Below are positions 9,168 to 21,083 of a DNA stretch of 64,000 bases, one piece after another. Source of the DNA: Lojkania enalia. Taxonomy: Eukaryota; Ascomycota; Dothideomycetes; Pleosporales. A program made the translations under genes and the position numbers. Where the stretch lies: contig ML986584.1 of the NCBI GenBank assembly GCA_010094045.1, positions 372,001 through 436,000 of the forward strand. Direction: 5' to 3'. The notes beneath the pieces are model-generated. The model worked only from the letters and a program-made list of their open reading frames with translations, made no database searches and was not told where the DNA came from. The first letter of the stretch is position 1; every line of letters starts with the position of its first letter.

Positions 9168-12100
9168 ATGCCGCACGCCAGGCCTGCCGCCCGAAACACC
9201 AGGTGCTAGTCCTGAAGTGCTATCCCAAGTTCCAGAAAAATAATGTCGAGGTCAAGGCCAATTCGAGCGAACTGAGCTACCTGCTCTACTATGCGAGCAC
9301 GCGACGCAGCAAGCTCCAGAAGGTCGCCGATTTCCTCGACAAGCGCGCGACCACAGACGCGTGGAAGGGCCGCATAGGGTACGTAGAAGCTGTATACACG
9401 GCTGGTCGGGCTCTGCACAATGGCTAACCCGCGTCTTCCGCCAGCAACGTCCAGGTCACGCTCGAGATCCTTAAGGCGCTCATCGAGAAGTGCCCCCGCG
9501 ACTTGCCGCTCTTCGTCGGCGCCGTCCTGCGGGTGCTCCGCACCATCTTGCGGTCTAGTGATGTCACCATGGTAGAACAATCAGTGCCGACCTTCGAGTC
9601 CCTCTGCGCCCACCAGGACCCCGCCAGCCTCGCTGCCGACCAGGGCTACATCTCGCAGTACGAGGAGGTCGTGCAGCTGTACGCCCAATACGCCTCCAAG
9701 GAGGTGGGCAAGACTAGTAGGACGCCCATTAGCTGGCCCGTCGCTATCAGATTCCGCAAAGCCGGACTTCAGGCGCTCAAGGCAGTCGCTTCATCGGATT
9801 CGCTCGGATCCGAGACTGGCCGCCAGCTGGCCGCCATAATACCCGAGATACTCTTCAACATGTACTCGGACAACGGAGAGTACCTCCGCCGTCTCGAGAG
9901 CCGCGACCAGGAGAAGGAGGAACATGATAAGGAGCAGGCATTCCGCCGGCGGCAGAGCATGTCAACCGTTCGGACGGCCGAGGAGGAAGAAGGGGACCCA
10001 ATTGCAGCATCCGGCACCACCGAAGATGCGGACAAGCTGGCTGAGGAGGAAGTCGGTGTCATTGCGCTGCAGGCATTGAGGAATATATTCTTAGGCGTCA
10101 ACCGAGGACAGCTCCGGCTTGCCACGTCTGCGGTGCTCAAGTTCATCGGTGGCCAGGTAAGATTTCAAGAGCACTTCCCCCAGAAAGGAAGCAGAAATGA
10201 CAGCTGGCCTACAACCCTCATGGCTATGATCTGCGGCTGGGCGCCCGTGCAGGACCGATACGCCATTCTAGTCGGTACCATGGAGACGCTAGTCCGCAGC
10301 CCCTTCGTCGAAGACGACATGGAACGACAGCTTGTTCTGGCTACCGTCATCGACCACCTACTTAGCTCGCCTATCAACTTCATTGGACTCAGCGTTATGG
10401 ATGTATTAGTCGGACTTATTTCTCACACATTGCTACTCCTCCAGCTTGGCGGGGCTGGGACTATGGTTACACCGCACCATCAACAAAGAACCTCAGTGGA
10501 CGCTGAGAAAAATACATCAGACCCAACGACTTCTGGGGACCTTGGTGGCGTGGTTGTTGAGTTGGTCAAAGAACCCACGCCCTCCCGGAAGCAACTCTTG
10601 GAGACGCTGCAGCAATGTATGGCGAGTCTGGCCACGCACGTTTACTACACGGACCAAATATCCGACATGGTTGCGGCCATTCTCAGCCGTCTCAAACCGT
10701 CTCCAGCAGTAGCGGTATCGAACACTGTAGAGGCCATCGAAGATCCAGCAGGAGCGGCAAATGCGGTAGCGAGTTCGGCGAGCTTGCAAGAGAAGACTCC
10801 GAATGTCGATAAATTCTTCTCTTTCGAAACAGCGCGCCTAATCGCACTGGAGGCTGTCAAGAAGATCATTGTTACAGCTAATGCACGCCGGCCTGATGGG
10901 TCGTCTGCCTCGGTCTCACGTAGTTCTATCGGTGTGAGAGCCTGGGAAGGAACACAGTGGCTTTTGCGCGATCCCAGTCCAAGGGTTCGAAAGGCCTATG
11001 TGGACGCATTGGTTACATGGCTCAATCTGGAGAAGAAAAAGGAGGACCTCCAAATTGTCGAAGACTATCGAAAGAAAGAGAAGGAGACTGACAAAGGGGG
11101 TCTCGCGAGGAGAGCTGTTTCCAATGCATCTCAAAAAGATAAGTCTCCAAAACGTGGCAAGAATACTTTCTTGGCTCTTCTGCATCTGGCTATATACGAG
11201 AATGCCCTTCAATATGCCGATTCCGAGCCAGACATCTTGCTCCTGCATCTACTCCTCGCCGTTTCTGTTAATAAACTAGGAGTAAATGCTGCCCGTCACG
11301 GACTACCCATGATATTCCGGCTACAGGAAGAAATTCAGGCCACTGATAGTCCAAGCTCCAAGGTACGGCTAGGTAGTCTAGTGCATGGCTATTTGTGGGC
11401 GCTCAGCATGGCGTTAGACTTTGAGACTTCGTCCGTCGGAATGGCGATACATGCTGAGATTTCAAGACGGACCCACAAAGATATGTGGTTGAAACATGTT
11501 CGAGTCCCACCATTGTCGCTGGAGCGAATAGAGCTACCCCAGGCAAGCCAAGTCCGTCTATCCACAGAGATTGTTGCAACTGAAGCGCTCAAGCCATTCG
11601 ATAAGCGAGATGCCCTCGTTGACAAGATAGCGGATGGTTACTCATCGTCGCTCTATTCACCCCCATCGAGTCCTCCTGCGTCTCCAGGGCGGAGCCTGTC
11701 AGTACCGGTAATCACAACACAGCCGGTCAAGCCTGCCCCGCAACTTTCGTGGAAAGTCAGAGAGGAACTCCTCGCTGAATGGACGAGAGACGTCTGCATA
11801 GCAGCTAACACCAAAGACTCTTCATCTACATCTATGACTGGTTCTCGCACCGCTGCATCCGCTCAACAGAAGAATAATTACCTCGGCATCACAATTCCTA
11901 ACGGTACGCTTGACAGTGCGCAGAATTCCCCCCTTCCCACTCCAAGACGCGTGCACAGCCGTCCCCCTTCAGCTGCCTACGGTCTTATCGGGCGCATGTA
12001 TTCCCCTCGTCGAGCCCACAGTCCCTCAGCAACCCCCGGTAGCACGTCTTCTATTCACTCCGCTGTCCGTGTCGACGACCTGAAGCATGTTCTTTCCGGC

Positions 12101-12769
12101 GCCGCTCCCCGAACCTCGTACTCCACTGCCGCCCCTTCGCACCGGTACCACGGCTCCGACCGTCAGGACTCGTCAGCTTCGGACTCCATGGTTAGTGTGC
12201 ACAGCCTATCCGATGCCTCGTTCGTTACTGCCGACCATGCCTCTCCAGACCCCGACCCCAACCCCAATCAAGACCACACTCCGCCCACTTCTACGTCCGC
12301 GCCTCCGGTCGACTCTCAGCAAGCCCAAACACAGGCACAAACACGAACATCAGACATTCCTACCGCATCACTTCCCCTACGCCCTCTAACATCCCATCCG
12401 CCCTCAGCCACGCCTTCAGCTTCCCTAACAACTACAAATGCGACCCGCGAACGCACCGCCGCATACACTCATATTGTTCCCCCCGTCCCTCCAATCCCCG
12501 CTTCCCTACGCGACGCCTCTATTAGTCCGAATGGCCGCTCACAGTCCAAGGAAAATCGGCCCAGGACGGCGCCTACAGGGAACGGAAACGGGAGTATCGC
12601 TGTGCGAAAATCTCGGAGTTTGAAAAAGGGAGCGAGGAGCGCGAAGGATGTTGGTGGGGAGGGGGTAAGAAAGAGGCCAGATTTCAGAAGCTTCTTGGAG
12701 GGTATTGATGTGGATGGGGACGAGGGCGAGAGGGATGAGTTGAAGGGGCTTAGAAGAGCGCCTTATTAA
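9164..12769 (+). CDS. efr3: EFR3 plasma-membrane scaffold for PI 4-kinase
   Basis: Exons 9164-9378 and 9445-12769, 1179 aa. The 66-nt intron starts GTACGT and ends CCAG; removal joins KGRIG to NVQVTLEILKALIEK. The N-terminus (ACRPKHQVLVLKCYP, then SSELSYLLYYASTRRSKLQKV) is diagnostic for the EFR3 family. EFR3 is palmitoylated or basic-patch anchored at the plasma membrane and recruits Ypp1 and the Stt4 PI 4-kinase to make PI4P. Roughly residues 1-750 form the helical-repeat body; the rest is a Ser/Pro/Thr-rich disordered tail with basic clusters near the end. Start choice: ATG 9164, because the family begins about ten residues before CRPKHQ. A GTAAG at 10157 was considered as an intron and rejected. 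The gene is preceded by two possible upstream ORFs, the second overlapping the start. Confidence 0.95.
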
Positions 12770-13612
12770 TGCGTCTTTGCTCTCCGTATGATGGGCCTGT
12801 TCGGCTTGCTGATCTCTGATTACATGCCTTTTTCTTTCTTCAGGTGGAATACTGAACTGTGACGCGAAAGTTGTGTTGATTCGTTTGGGTAACGGGACGA
12901 GGTGCGGCGGGGGTGTCTGACTTAAGTTCCATGGCTATCTGTAAATACCGGCTCTCCTTTCCATTCGGTTCTAATACCCATCCATCCATCCTGCATGGGA
13001 GGGGCTCTTTTGTATTTCTTTATTTATATTAAAAAGCGGCTTGATCTACTCCTACAACTGTATTGTATTTATACTGAGCACTTTCATCTGGCAGACCGTT
13101 GTCTGCACCCAAAATTAGGTAGCGTCCATTATTCACTTGTTAAAAGAGGGATTGCGTGGTCACATCACGTCAGAGATATATTGCGAAAAGACCGTTCATT
13201 CCAATCTACGTTCTGTCCAAGCTGAAAGGGAATCACAAGAAAATATATACAGTACTAGGACCCGCTCCAGATACCAAACCAGAATTCCGTTCATGTAGGC
13301 TCCACAAAACTAATCCGAATCGCCAGAAAAGAGCTTTACCGACCGTGCCAAGAAATCGGGACTACAACTTGAATGCTTTTCCTTGAAAGAGATTGCTCTG
13401 CCTTGATCCGAACAATCTGGCTAGTCTGCCATTGCCATGAAATGAACTATTCCGTTCTGTCCCTGCCAGACGGAAACAAATCTAGTGTCGCCGAAAGACA
13501 CCCCAGGACGCAGCCTGTAAAGCCTCTATCCCTGCCGGAGAGAATAATCATTAGCCACCCAAGCACACATATTCTGAGGATTCTCACTACTGAGGCGTCT
13601 CTAGGAGAGCAA
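12770..13612. other. Intergenic between convergent efr3 and the GFD2-like gene
   Basis: About 840 bp carrying the 3' untranslated regions of two convergent genes. T-rich and A-rich patches near 13010-13040 could serve as polyadenylation signals. No gene is supported. Confidence 0.5.
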
Positions 13613-16065
13613 TCACCAGACGTCGCTATAGGCCTCGCTATTCGGCTCTAGGTCAATGAGATCATAACATACCATAGGATGCCTCTCAATATTTGACAGA
13701 ACTCCGTTACCATTGTTCCTTGCGGAGCCATTTGTGTAGGACGTGTGCGGACGAGCGCGAGCGCGCCCACCGCTGTGTCCGCGTCCCCTACCACCAGGAC
13801 TGTAGACAGGTTTATCGCCAGCGCCATCATAAGAGCTGAAAGATCCGCGACCACGGCCTCTGCCTCGGCGTTGAGAGCGACCGTGGTTTCCGATACCCGA
13901 ATAGATATCGCCTGTAGCGTCGCAATAACCGCGGCCACGAGCACTGAACCCAGTTCGTTGGCCACGACCTCGGTTACAATGATGAGAATCTTTCGCCAGA
14001 GTAGGATAGGACTCCACTTTACGGGGTTCAACTGTTCGGCTATCGCGAGCTTGGTCACCGCGACTGGTGCCATTCTGAGGAGAAGTTGGATTGATGTAGC
14101 CTTTGTGTTCCTTTGGTTCCCTCTCTTTAAGGATAATCGGCTCCGGCTGGCCACCGTCGTTGTGATGTTCGGTGTCACTCCAGCCTTCAGCATCATCTTG
14201 AGCTTTTTGCACAGCTTCCGCGGTCAGTGTGGCAAGCCTAACAGCCTGATCATCTCTGTGCATGGCCTCTTTCTGTCCCGTCCCGCGAATAGAGGCCTCG
14301 CGAACCAATATAGCAAGCATTACCTGAGCTGTATAAACAGCATCGTTTCCAGCATTATGCAAGTTCCATCCGATGATATCGAAGTCGTACAAGACCTTGC
14401 CGAGCGTGGTAGGATTTTGCTCCCGTCTCCAGACACGGTAGAGGTTCGCGGTGTCGACAGCCTCTTTAAGATTTGGCATGTCTAGTGGGTTGAAACCGAG
14501 ATTCTGCAAGTATCGGATGTCTCCGACGTGATCATGACCCAAGAAGATGAGGTTTCGCTCTTCGTTGAGGTTCATGTTCTCAACAGTCTTGATGATAGAT
14601 TCCTGGGTGCCTTCAGTATCGGCAGGAGCAAGGGCGCAAAAGGGTGCAGTGAAGCACGCCTTCACGATTGCAGGAGCTTCGTCCAAGTCAACGATCTCGG
14701 ACGTGCCAAACTCAAAACGATCAGCGCATCCTTGAACGAATTCGCTGTTATGCAAGTGCATGTGTTGACGGATTCGGAAATGACGGGCTCGAATCTTTGA
14801 CATCCAGTTTTTGCCATCCTCACCAGGTGCAATATCCACAAGGTCTCGAGTGTCCAGTGTTGCAACGCCAACTTCTGTGATTTTTGAATGCGCCCGCTCG
14901 TATGACTCAACATCAACGCTGACGAACACAACGGACATATCAAATGGGTGAGGAGCAGGAAGAGAGACGTCCACTGGCAGTAGTATTTTGCTCACTAGCT
15001 CCGTAGATTTACCATTTTCTGAAACTTAATTTCGGTCAGCTCATTCAGACTTAGGACCACGTTAGGACACACCAGTTGCAGTAGGCCTCAGGCCAAGGTA
15101 TCTCTGAGCACGTTTGAACAATTTGTTCATGTTTTGCTGTTTGGTAACACGGTCTTGCTGTTTCTTTGCTTTTGCTGCTTTGTTCTTATTTTTTTGTAGC
15201 TCCCACATTTCTTCCAACATCTCTTTGAAGTCCTCTAAAGTACGGCCATCGATTGGGGGATGAGCGGGCTCACTTGACGCACTAAAACCGTACGGAGGCG
15301 CCTGGTCGGCCATCGTGTCGACTTCCTTGCGGGTATTGGACCGACCAAGATAGCGGGGAATACACAGAGGGTGATCAGGAAAGCGTGCAACAAGGCCTTC
15401 TTCCCGCTGTTGGTCGGTAATTTTCAGATTGAGTTTAAGCACAGAATTGATCTCTTTCAGAAGACCCTGGAATTGATTCTCATGGATGAGAAGGATTGGC
15501 TTGTTTTTCTCAGTGTCCCATACGTAATACCTATGACTACTATTAGTGCTCAAGTGAAGTGACGTTGATCATGGGTGGCATACAAGTCCCACTCACGCTC
15601 CCAAAATTTACCGGCGTCGAAGAAATTTGTAGCGATGTCTTGCATGTACTTCTTGTCGCAGAACCTATAAGGATACTTCGATAGAGCGTAGATGGGGGTG
15701 AAGCAGTCACGGGCCAGAGCCAGGCCTCCCTTACACAGCTTCGCCGGAGGAAGCTTGGTGGTAGAAAAGTTGGCTGGCTTCGGTGAAGCACCCGAGTCAT
15801 GGGATGAGGCTACGCCTTGGAGCCACACAATGCGCTTCTCGGTGTTTTTAGTAGGCACAATGGGTGTATTTGTATCGGGATCTTGACGGGTAGGTTCTAG
15901 AGTGGGCTGTTTGCTCTTGCTAGTCGAGGGTGAGCTGCCACTGGGAGCGAGTGACACCCCGCCGGAGTTATCATCGCTAATAGGCGTAACCGGTCTGTCG
16001 GGCAAGGATTCCAAATCGGCCTGGACAAGGTTGCGGAGCAGTTCAAGGCGGGTGGGCATGTCCAT
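13613..16065 (-). CDS. GFD2/YDR514C-like DEDDh nuclease-fold protein with RGG tail
   Basis: Three minus-strand exons: 16065-15584, 15530-15073 and 15018-13613, total 781 aa; introns are 53 and 54 nt. Splicing restores REWDLYYVWDTEKN at the first junction and PTATENGKSTEL at the second. The last exon holds an RNase H-fold exonuclease domain with apparently intact acidic residues: D349-x-E351 (VSVDVESYE), D480 (GHDHVGDIRYL) and H534...D539 (HNAGNDAVYT). This is the Gfd2/YDR514C C-terminal family. The C-terminus is rich in RGG/RG repeats, typical of RNA binding. Yeast Gfd2 is linked to mRNA export with Dbp5; a similar RNA role is inferred. The N-terminal 300 residues are a separate conserved region with a basic coiled-coil stretch. 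It is divergently transcribed from the ING gene. Confidence 0.85.
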
Positions 16066-17185
16066 TGCGGGACTATCCGCAAGGCTGTGGAACAGTGAAC
16101 TGTGATTGGGCGGGAATCCTCAGTCGCGGTCGGCAACACGAACCGATGGTGACAATACGAGGTTGCAGGATTGAAATTGATGAGCTGGAGACGAAGGTGA
16201 GCAAGGCGGGGAGTGTGTTCGTGGTAGGAGTAAGAGTGTCAACAGAAAGCGTAATCTACCTCGAGCTGAGGGTAGCAAACAAGGTGTGCAGTCGCGTGAC
16301 GAGATGTTTGTGCGCTCTCACCGCCAGCGTAGTGAAATAATTGTGCTCAAGAATGCTCATTTGAAAGACGGAAAAGGTCATTGGCATTGGCGATCACGGT
16401 GGATGAGGGAATGGTTTGGAAAGACTTGACCTACAGTAGCGGAATTGCGCGCCCCGGTATCAAACAGATGCCAATGTGAAGACGTAAGAGGGTTCCATGA
16501 ACACTGCAGGGGTTCTCAACGCAGGGTCTGTGTGAGATTGGCACTCTACCAATAATTCTGCGTGTCGAGAGAGGGTAGTAATAATACAGCGGCAAACTGT
16601 CTTCTATAAATTGTGGCCAGGCTTTGCCCATCAGCCTGAGATGGGATTTACCAGGTCTACCGATGAGGGAACAGGTCAGGCTACTCATCTGCGTGTAGAC
16701 TATTCTTGTCCAAGCCCAGGAGTCTGGATCATTTCCTTGCAGATCTCCTTGAGTCGTCTCTCCGCCCTAGGGCTGCGGATAAAAGGTAGGTACCCGGTGA
16801 AGGGGGCAACAACAAGGTAGCTACAGGTTGCACGGTGCAACGCTACCGTCACCAACGTCAGTTCTGTAGAGCTTGTCGCTGGTAGAAGAATAATAATGCT
16901 GCGTGGAAGGGCAATGGCCAAGTGGACGTGCAGTGAGATGCGCCGCCCGCCAAGCCTGATTTGCATTGGTGCAGTCTACCTTTCCTAGGTTGGACCCGTG
17001 ACTGGCCCGTGCACATATACGCCTGGGGAGACGTCGGTGCACTCACTCCCCACGCGTCCTCAACAGCCCATCGCCTCGCCCTCACCGTCGCCCCGATTCT
17101 CCTCCACTCCATTATCGACGCGTGGCTGGAGTTTCAGACGCGCCCGTCCGGCATTCCTCACCCAGAACGCTCCCCACGATGCGCC
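16066..17185. promoter_or_regulatory. Divergent promoter region, GFD2-like gene / ING gene
   Basis: 1.1 kb between the starts of the minus-strand nuclease and the plus-strand ING gene. No gene is supported. The frame running into the ING gene from 16961 has no family resemblance before the ATG at 17186, so I treat it as leader. Confidence 0.5.
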
Positions 17186-19808
17186 ATGGCTGAAGATGCC
17201 ACGGCAAGTGCGCTGTCTGAAATGACACCCCAACCCGCCGCGAATCCAGACGCCCAAACCACCGTCAACGACTTCCTCGACTACACCGAGTTCTTCCCCT
17301 CCGACCTGGTCCGCTCCCTGCGCCTCATTGGAAACCTTGACTCGACCTACCTCGATGCGACGCTGGCCGTTCATGAGCTCACCAAAACATACGGCACTCT
17401 CCCAGACATCCCCGCCAACGAGCGCGCCGACCCGGTACTTCTGCGCAAAGAGATCGCCGGTGCGCTCGACAAGGCCATATGGTGCCGGGAGTCGACCTTT
17501 GCCGAGGCGACGCGCCTGTACGAAGTCGCCGAGCGCCACTGCCATCGCCTGGCTATAATCAAGAGGAAGCTCCAGGCATTGCCTCAGCCGCCGTCGCGCG
17601 ACCCGACCCCTGTGCCACTATCTCCGCAAGCTTCACGACCGCTCAACCGGGGCTATGATCGGACTCCGCGCCTGCACTTACACTTTGATGCTGGCCGACA
17701 CGGCGCCGCGCGTTCACGAGATCGTGGCAGGAAGTCTGGGCTTGCTCTTCATAGAGGCCATAGTTATAGCTCATCTGAGGATTCCGATGTTGACTCCGAT
17801 ATTATCGACATTGTATCCCCTAAAAAGCTTAAACTGCCCAACGAGAAGACACCAAAACCACTAAAGCCGCCGCGCGTCCGAATTCCCGGGTCGGGTACAA
17901 ACGTCCATAGCTCAATCGCCGGCATATCCACAAGCAATGCTTTGGCCAAACTATCTCCTCCCCCACCAGATGCCAAACCTGGCAGCAAATTTGCCCCGTG
18001 GTTCAAACTTACTGAGTATGAAATGGCAGTTCTCCGTAAGCAGATGAAGAAGAATGCTATCTGGTGCCCTAGTGACACGATGATCCGGCGTGAGCTTGAG
18101 AGAAAAGGCCGTGGTCATGCCAATTATGAGAAAGAAAAGGCACGCTGCGAGGCCGCTGGGGAAGAATTTCTCGATGAAGACGTAGTACAACCCTCTTCGC
18201 ACCAACCTGCTCCTACGGCTGTAGCTTCTACTCCCGTTGATGCCAATGCTGAGCCTGTCCAGACGCCAGTTGATGCCCCAAGAGATAGTCTAAAGGAAGA
18301 TACGAGCACCGTTAATAAGGGTATGAAGTTGAACGAAGCAAAGGAAGCAAAGAAGGCTAAGCGTGAGTCGATGCGGGAACAGGCTATGCGGGACGCTCAA
18401 GAGCTCGAAGACGCCACACGGAAGATCAAGGAGGCTGCGGAAAGTTTAAAGGAGCTCGATTTTAGTGCGAACAGTTCCAACCACACTCCAGTTACAACGA
18501 GAAGAAAATCAATTGCGAAGACAACGAATAAGCGTAAGCGAGAGACTTCTCCTCTAGTCTACGCGCATGAGACGCCCACTATTCGGACAAGAGAAACATC
18601 ACTGGCATCGCAAGATAGTGGAACCCAGCAACCACAGCCTAAAAGAATTCGCCTACCTACATTGCCACCCCTTGCACCAGCCCCATCGCGTACCGCTCCT
18701 GCCCCGGCACCACCATCCGCTTCAACTTCAGAAGCTAGTCCTCAGATCTCCACACCAATAATCACCACACCAACTCCTCAGACTCCTGTTCCACTTCCCG
18801 AACAGATCAAGACGACAACAATTCAGGTTCCACTTGCCCCTGAAGGGCCAGGCACACCGACGCCAAAGGGTTCCGAAAGACCATTTTCGAAAGCGACCAG
18901 CCGGCAAGTTACACCGGCGGAACTGTCGACAATGGGCGAACCTGAGGAACGTCTAGTTGCACCTGCACCTGTAGCCCCAGCACTTTTAGCACACCCGACA
19001 CCTACTACTACAGCCGCCTCGACACGTCCGCGGAGGGAATCGATCGCACCAAAGGCTCCAGGCTCGCCAGCGGGGCCTATTCAACTTCCAAAGGCAAAGA
19101 AAACACCGACACCGGCTCCCGAGCTTGCTCCGGTTCCTGGAGAATCTGCACCTACGCCTACACCTACACCTACACCTATACCTCAACCTCTTGCTCCAGT
19201 CGCACGCCCACGTTCAGCTCGTGGCCATATGCCAACACCAAAAGCTCAGAGTGAAGAGCCGAAACCGCATGAATCAGGCAAACCTTCGCGGGAACTTCGT
19301 AGGCATAGCATATTTAGTCAATCTGCCATAGCTGCACCTCCTGCCCCTATTCGCCAGAGCGCCCGGAATAAGAAGCCTCCACCAAAGGGTGATATCACAG
19401 CAGGTGAAGAAGGGCAGAAGACTGTCACGAATGTCAAGAGGGCACAGGGCAGCAAGAACAAGAAGAAAAAGAAGGCTGATGAAGAGCCTGAACCAGTAGA
19501 GGATATAGATCCTAACGAGCCTCGATATTGTATTTGTGACGACGTCAGTTATGGGCAGATGATTTCATGTGACAACAACGTGAGCTCCAATTCTCTGCGC
19601 TTTTGCTACGAATGCGATGTTAGATGCTGACCATGACTAGTGCGAAAAAGAGTGGTTCCATCTTGAGTGCGTGAATATGACTGAGAAAGATATTCCCTCT
19701 CGACGCGCCAAATGGTACTGCCCGGACTGCCGCCAGCAACTTGGTGTCGATGCCTACGGCAACCCGCTAATTCCACCGCCGCTCTCTGGACGACGGGGTA
19801 ACAGGTAG
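17186..19808 (+). CDS. ING-family PHD-finger chromatin protein
   Basis: Exons 17186-19579 and 19641-19808, 853 aa; the 61-nt intron splits the PHD finger. The N-terminal region (DFLDYTEFFPSDLVRSLRLI, then ATLAVHELTKTYG) is the ING helical histone-binding domain. The C-terminus carries a C4HC3 PHD finger: C782, C784, C795, C799, H805, C808, C825 and C828, ending with WYCPDC. ING proteins read H3K4me3 and serve in histone acetyltransferase (NuA3/NuA4) or deacetylase (Rpd3L) complexes. The middle 600 residues are disordered, rich in Pro/Thr/Lys, with a Thr-Pro repeat (about 19150-19180) and a basic coiled coil. The protein is far longer than yeast Yng1, Yng2 or Pho23, so the subfamily is unclear. 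The third and fourth ligands are spaced C-x3-C, one residue shorter than the usual ING C-x4-C. Confidence 0.88.
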
Positions 19809-21083
19809 GCCTCCTATTTTCCATTTTGGCAGCGTACTGAGTAATCGAGGGGTTGGAGTACTTAGAATCGTTTAGGTCGGTGTGATTCGATGATCTCTAC
19901 TGGTATGACAACGTGGTGCATTATATGTATATTTCTATGTAAGTATATGGCCGATGCAGATAATGCCATGGGCGGGTGAATTCGTTGATGCGTAGGATGG
20001 ATTGATGAGTGTATACATACCCCGCTTGGGATGTATAGAGTGGTTCTTAGCTCGTGAATGCATTCAGTTGCTTCAATTTGTCTTAAGTCTTGATACCTGA
20101 AGAGCTGATCTCGTGATGCGCCACATCGCCTTGTTTCTGAACTACGGACTTCGCGGCATCCATCTCACTACCCTCTTACTCAGCAAAAACCCCATTCATC
20201 TCATTGTCATATGGGCCACTCTCGTAGCAAGTTGAAGTGCGACGAATTTGACCGACTAAAGCGCCACTCGCAGTGAAGGAACGTTAATATGGCCGAGAAC
20301 AGGGCGTCAGTCAGCAGTTTTAATGAAAGTATTCCTCGTGCTACTCTAGCGCTATAGAGGTTGTTTGGGGTTATTTTAAGCACCGAACAAGGTAGACATT
20401 CACAGCCTAACCCGAGATATGCTATCTTTTAGACCACTTCTGGGGTCCACCTAATGAATTTTTAATTGCTTGAATCAGAGTTGCGATACCAGAATTTATA
20501 GTTGGATAGCTAAGCAAGACGATCTATGATTGAACACGCAAAACGAGGCGTAATCCTAGTTATTGCCTACTACACCCTTTCAATAACACACCCTATTCTT
20601 CAAAAGAAAAGGCAAGAAGTGTTACAAATACAGTCGGCAGTTGATCATCCAGCTGCTTCATCCCCATCGGGAAGTATGCTATACCAAAGGTGACATAGTG
20701 TCCGGCATCCGCGAAGATTTGTCCGTGCGCCCGTTCACCGGTGCCCACTCCCACGCGATATCACAGCCACCATCCATCCCTTCGGCTCTGAATCCTCCTC
20801 GAGCTGAACCTCCGCTACCCTCGGCATTTCTCACTATTGGGCAGCACGGGGTTATGTTCCTGCATGGGGTTGCAATGGTTCGAATGTTGGATCATCTAGC
20901 TTTGCGCATTCGCGCAGTCAATGGGTACTTAGCTTTTGAATCCTTCCAGGCAACAACAACAATCTTTTCAACCCATCCAAACAACCACATTTGCTATTGG
21001 ATTTCTGGAAAGTTTTGAGCTATCAATTGTGCGACTTTGAGCGATAGTTTGTTCCTTGAAATTTTCTGGCCGAGATTTGCGCA
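19809..21083. other. Intergenic, no gene supported
   Basis: 1.27 kb between two plus-strand genes. A 125-codon frame at 20641-21018 begins without ATG and has low-complexity composition; it is probably leader of the downstream gene. Confidence 0.5.

Noticed and set aside
10157..10203. Possible intron in efr3 (GTAAG...GACAG)
   Set aside because: Its 47 nt would shift the frame, while the unspliced reading continues smoothly into the family-typical WAPVQDRYAILVGTMETLV-like block.
13745..14485. 246-codon frame on the plus strand
   Set aside because: It is antisense to the RGG-coding part of the GFD2-like gene, whose sense frame has clear domain motifs; the composition is a shadow of the repeats.
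15550..15583. Earlier donor sites (GTGAGT, GTGGGA) for intron 1 of the GFD2-like gene
   Set aside because: GTATGC at 15583 gives REWDLYYVWD, in the correct phase and family-like; GTGAGT breaks the phase and GTGGGA drops conserved residues.
20641..21018. 125-codon frame before the C2H2 gene
   Set aside because: No ATG at its beginning, low-complexity content, and position in the probable leader of the next gene.
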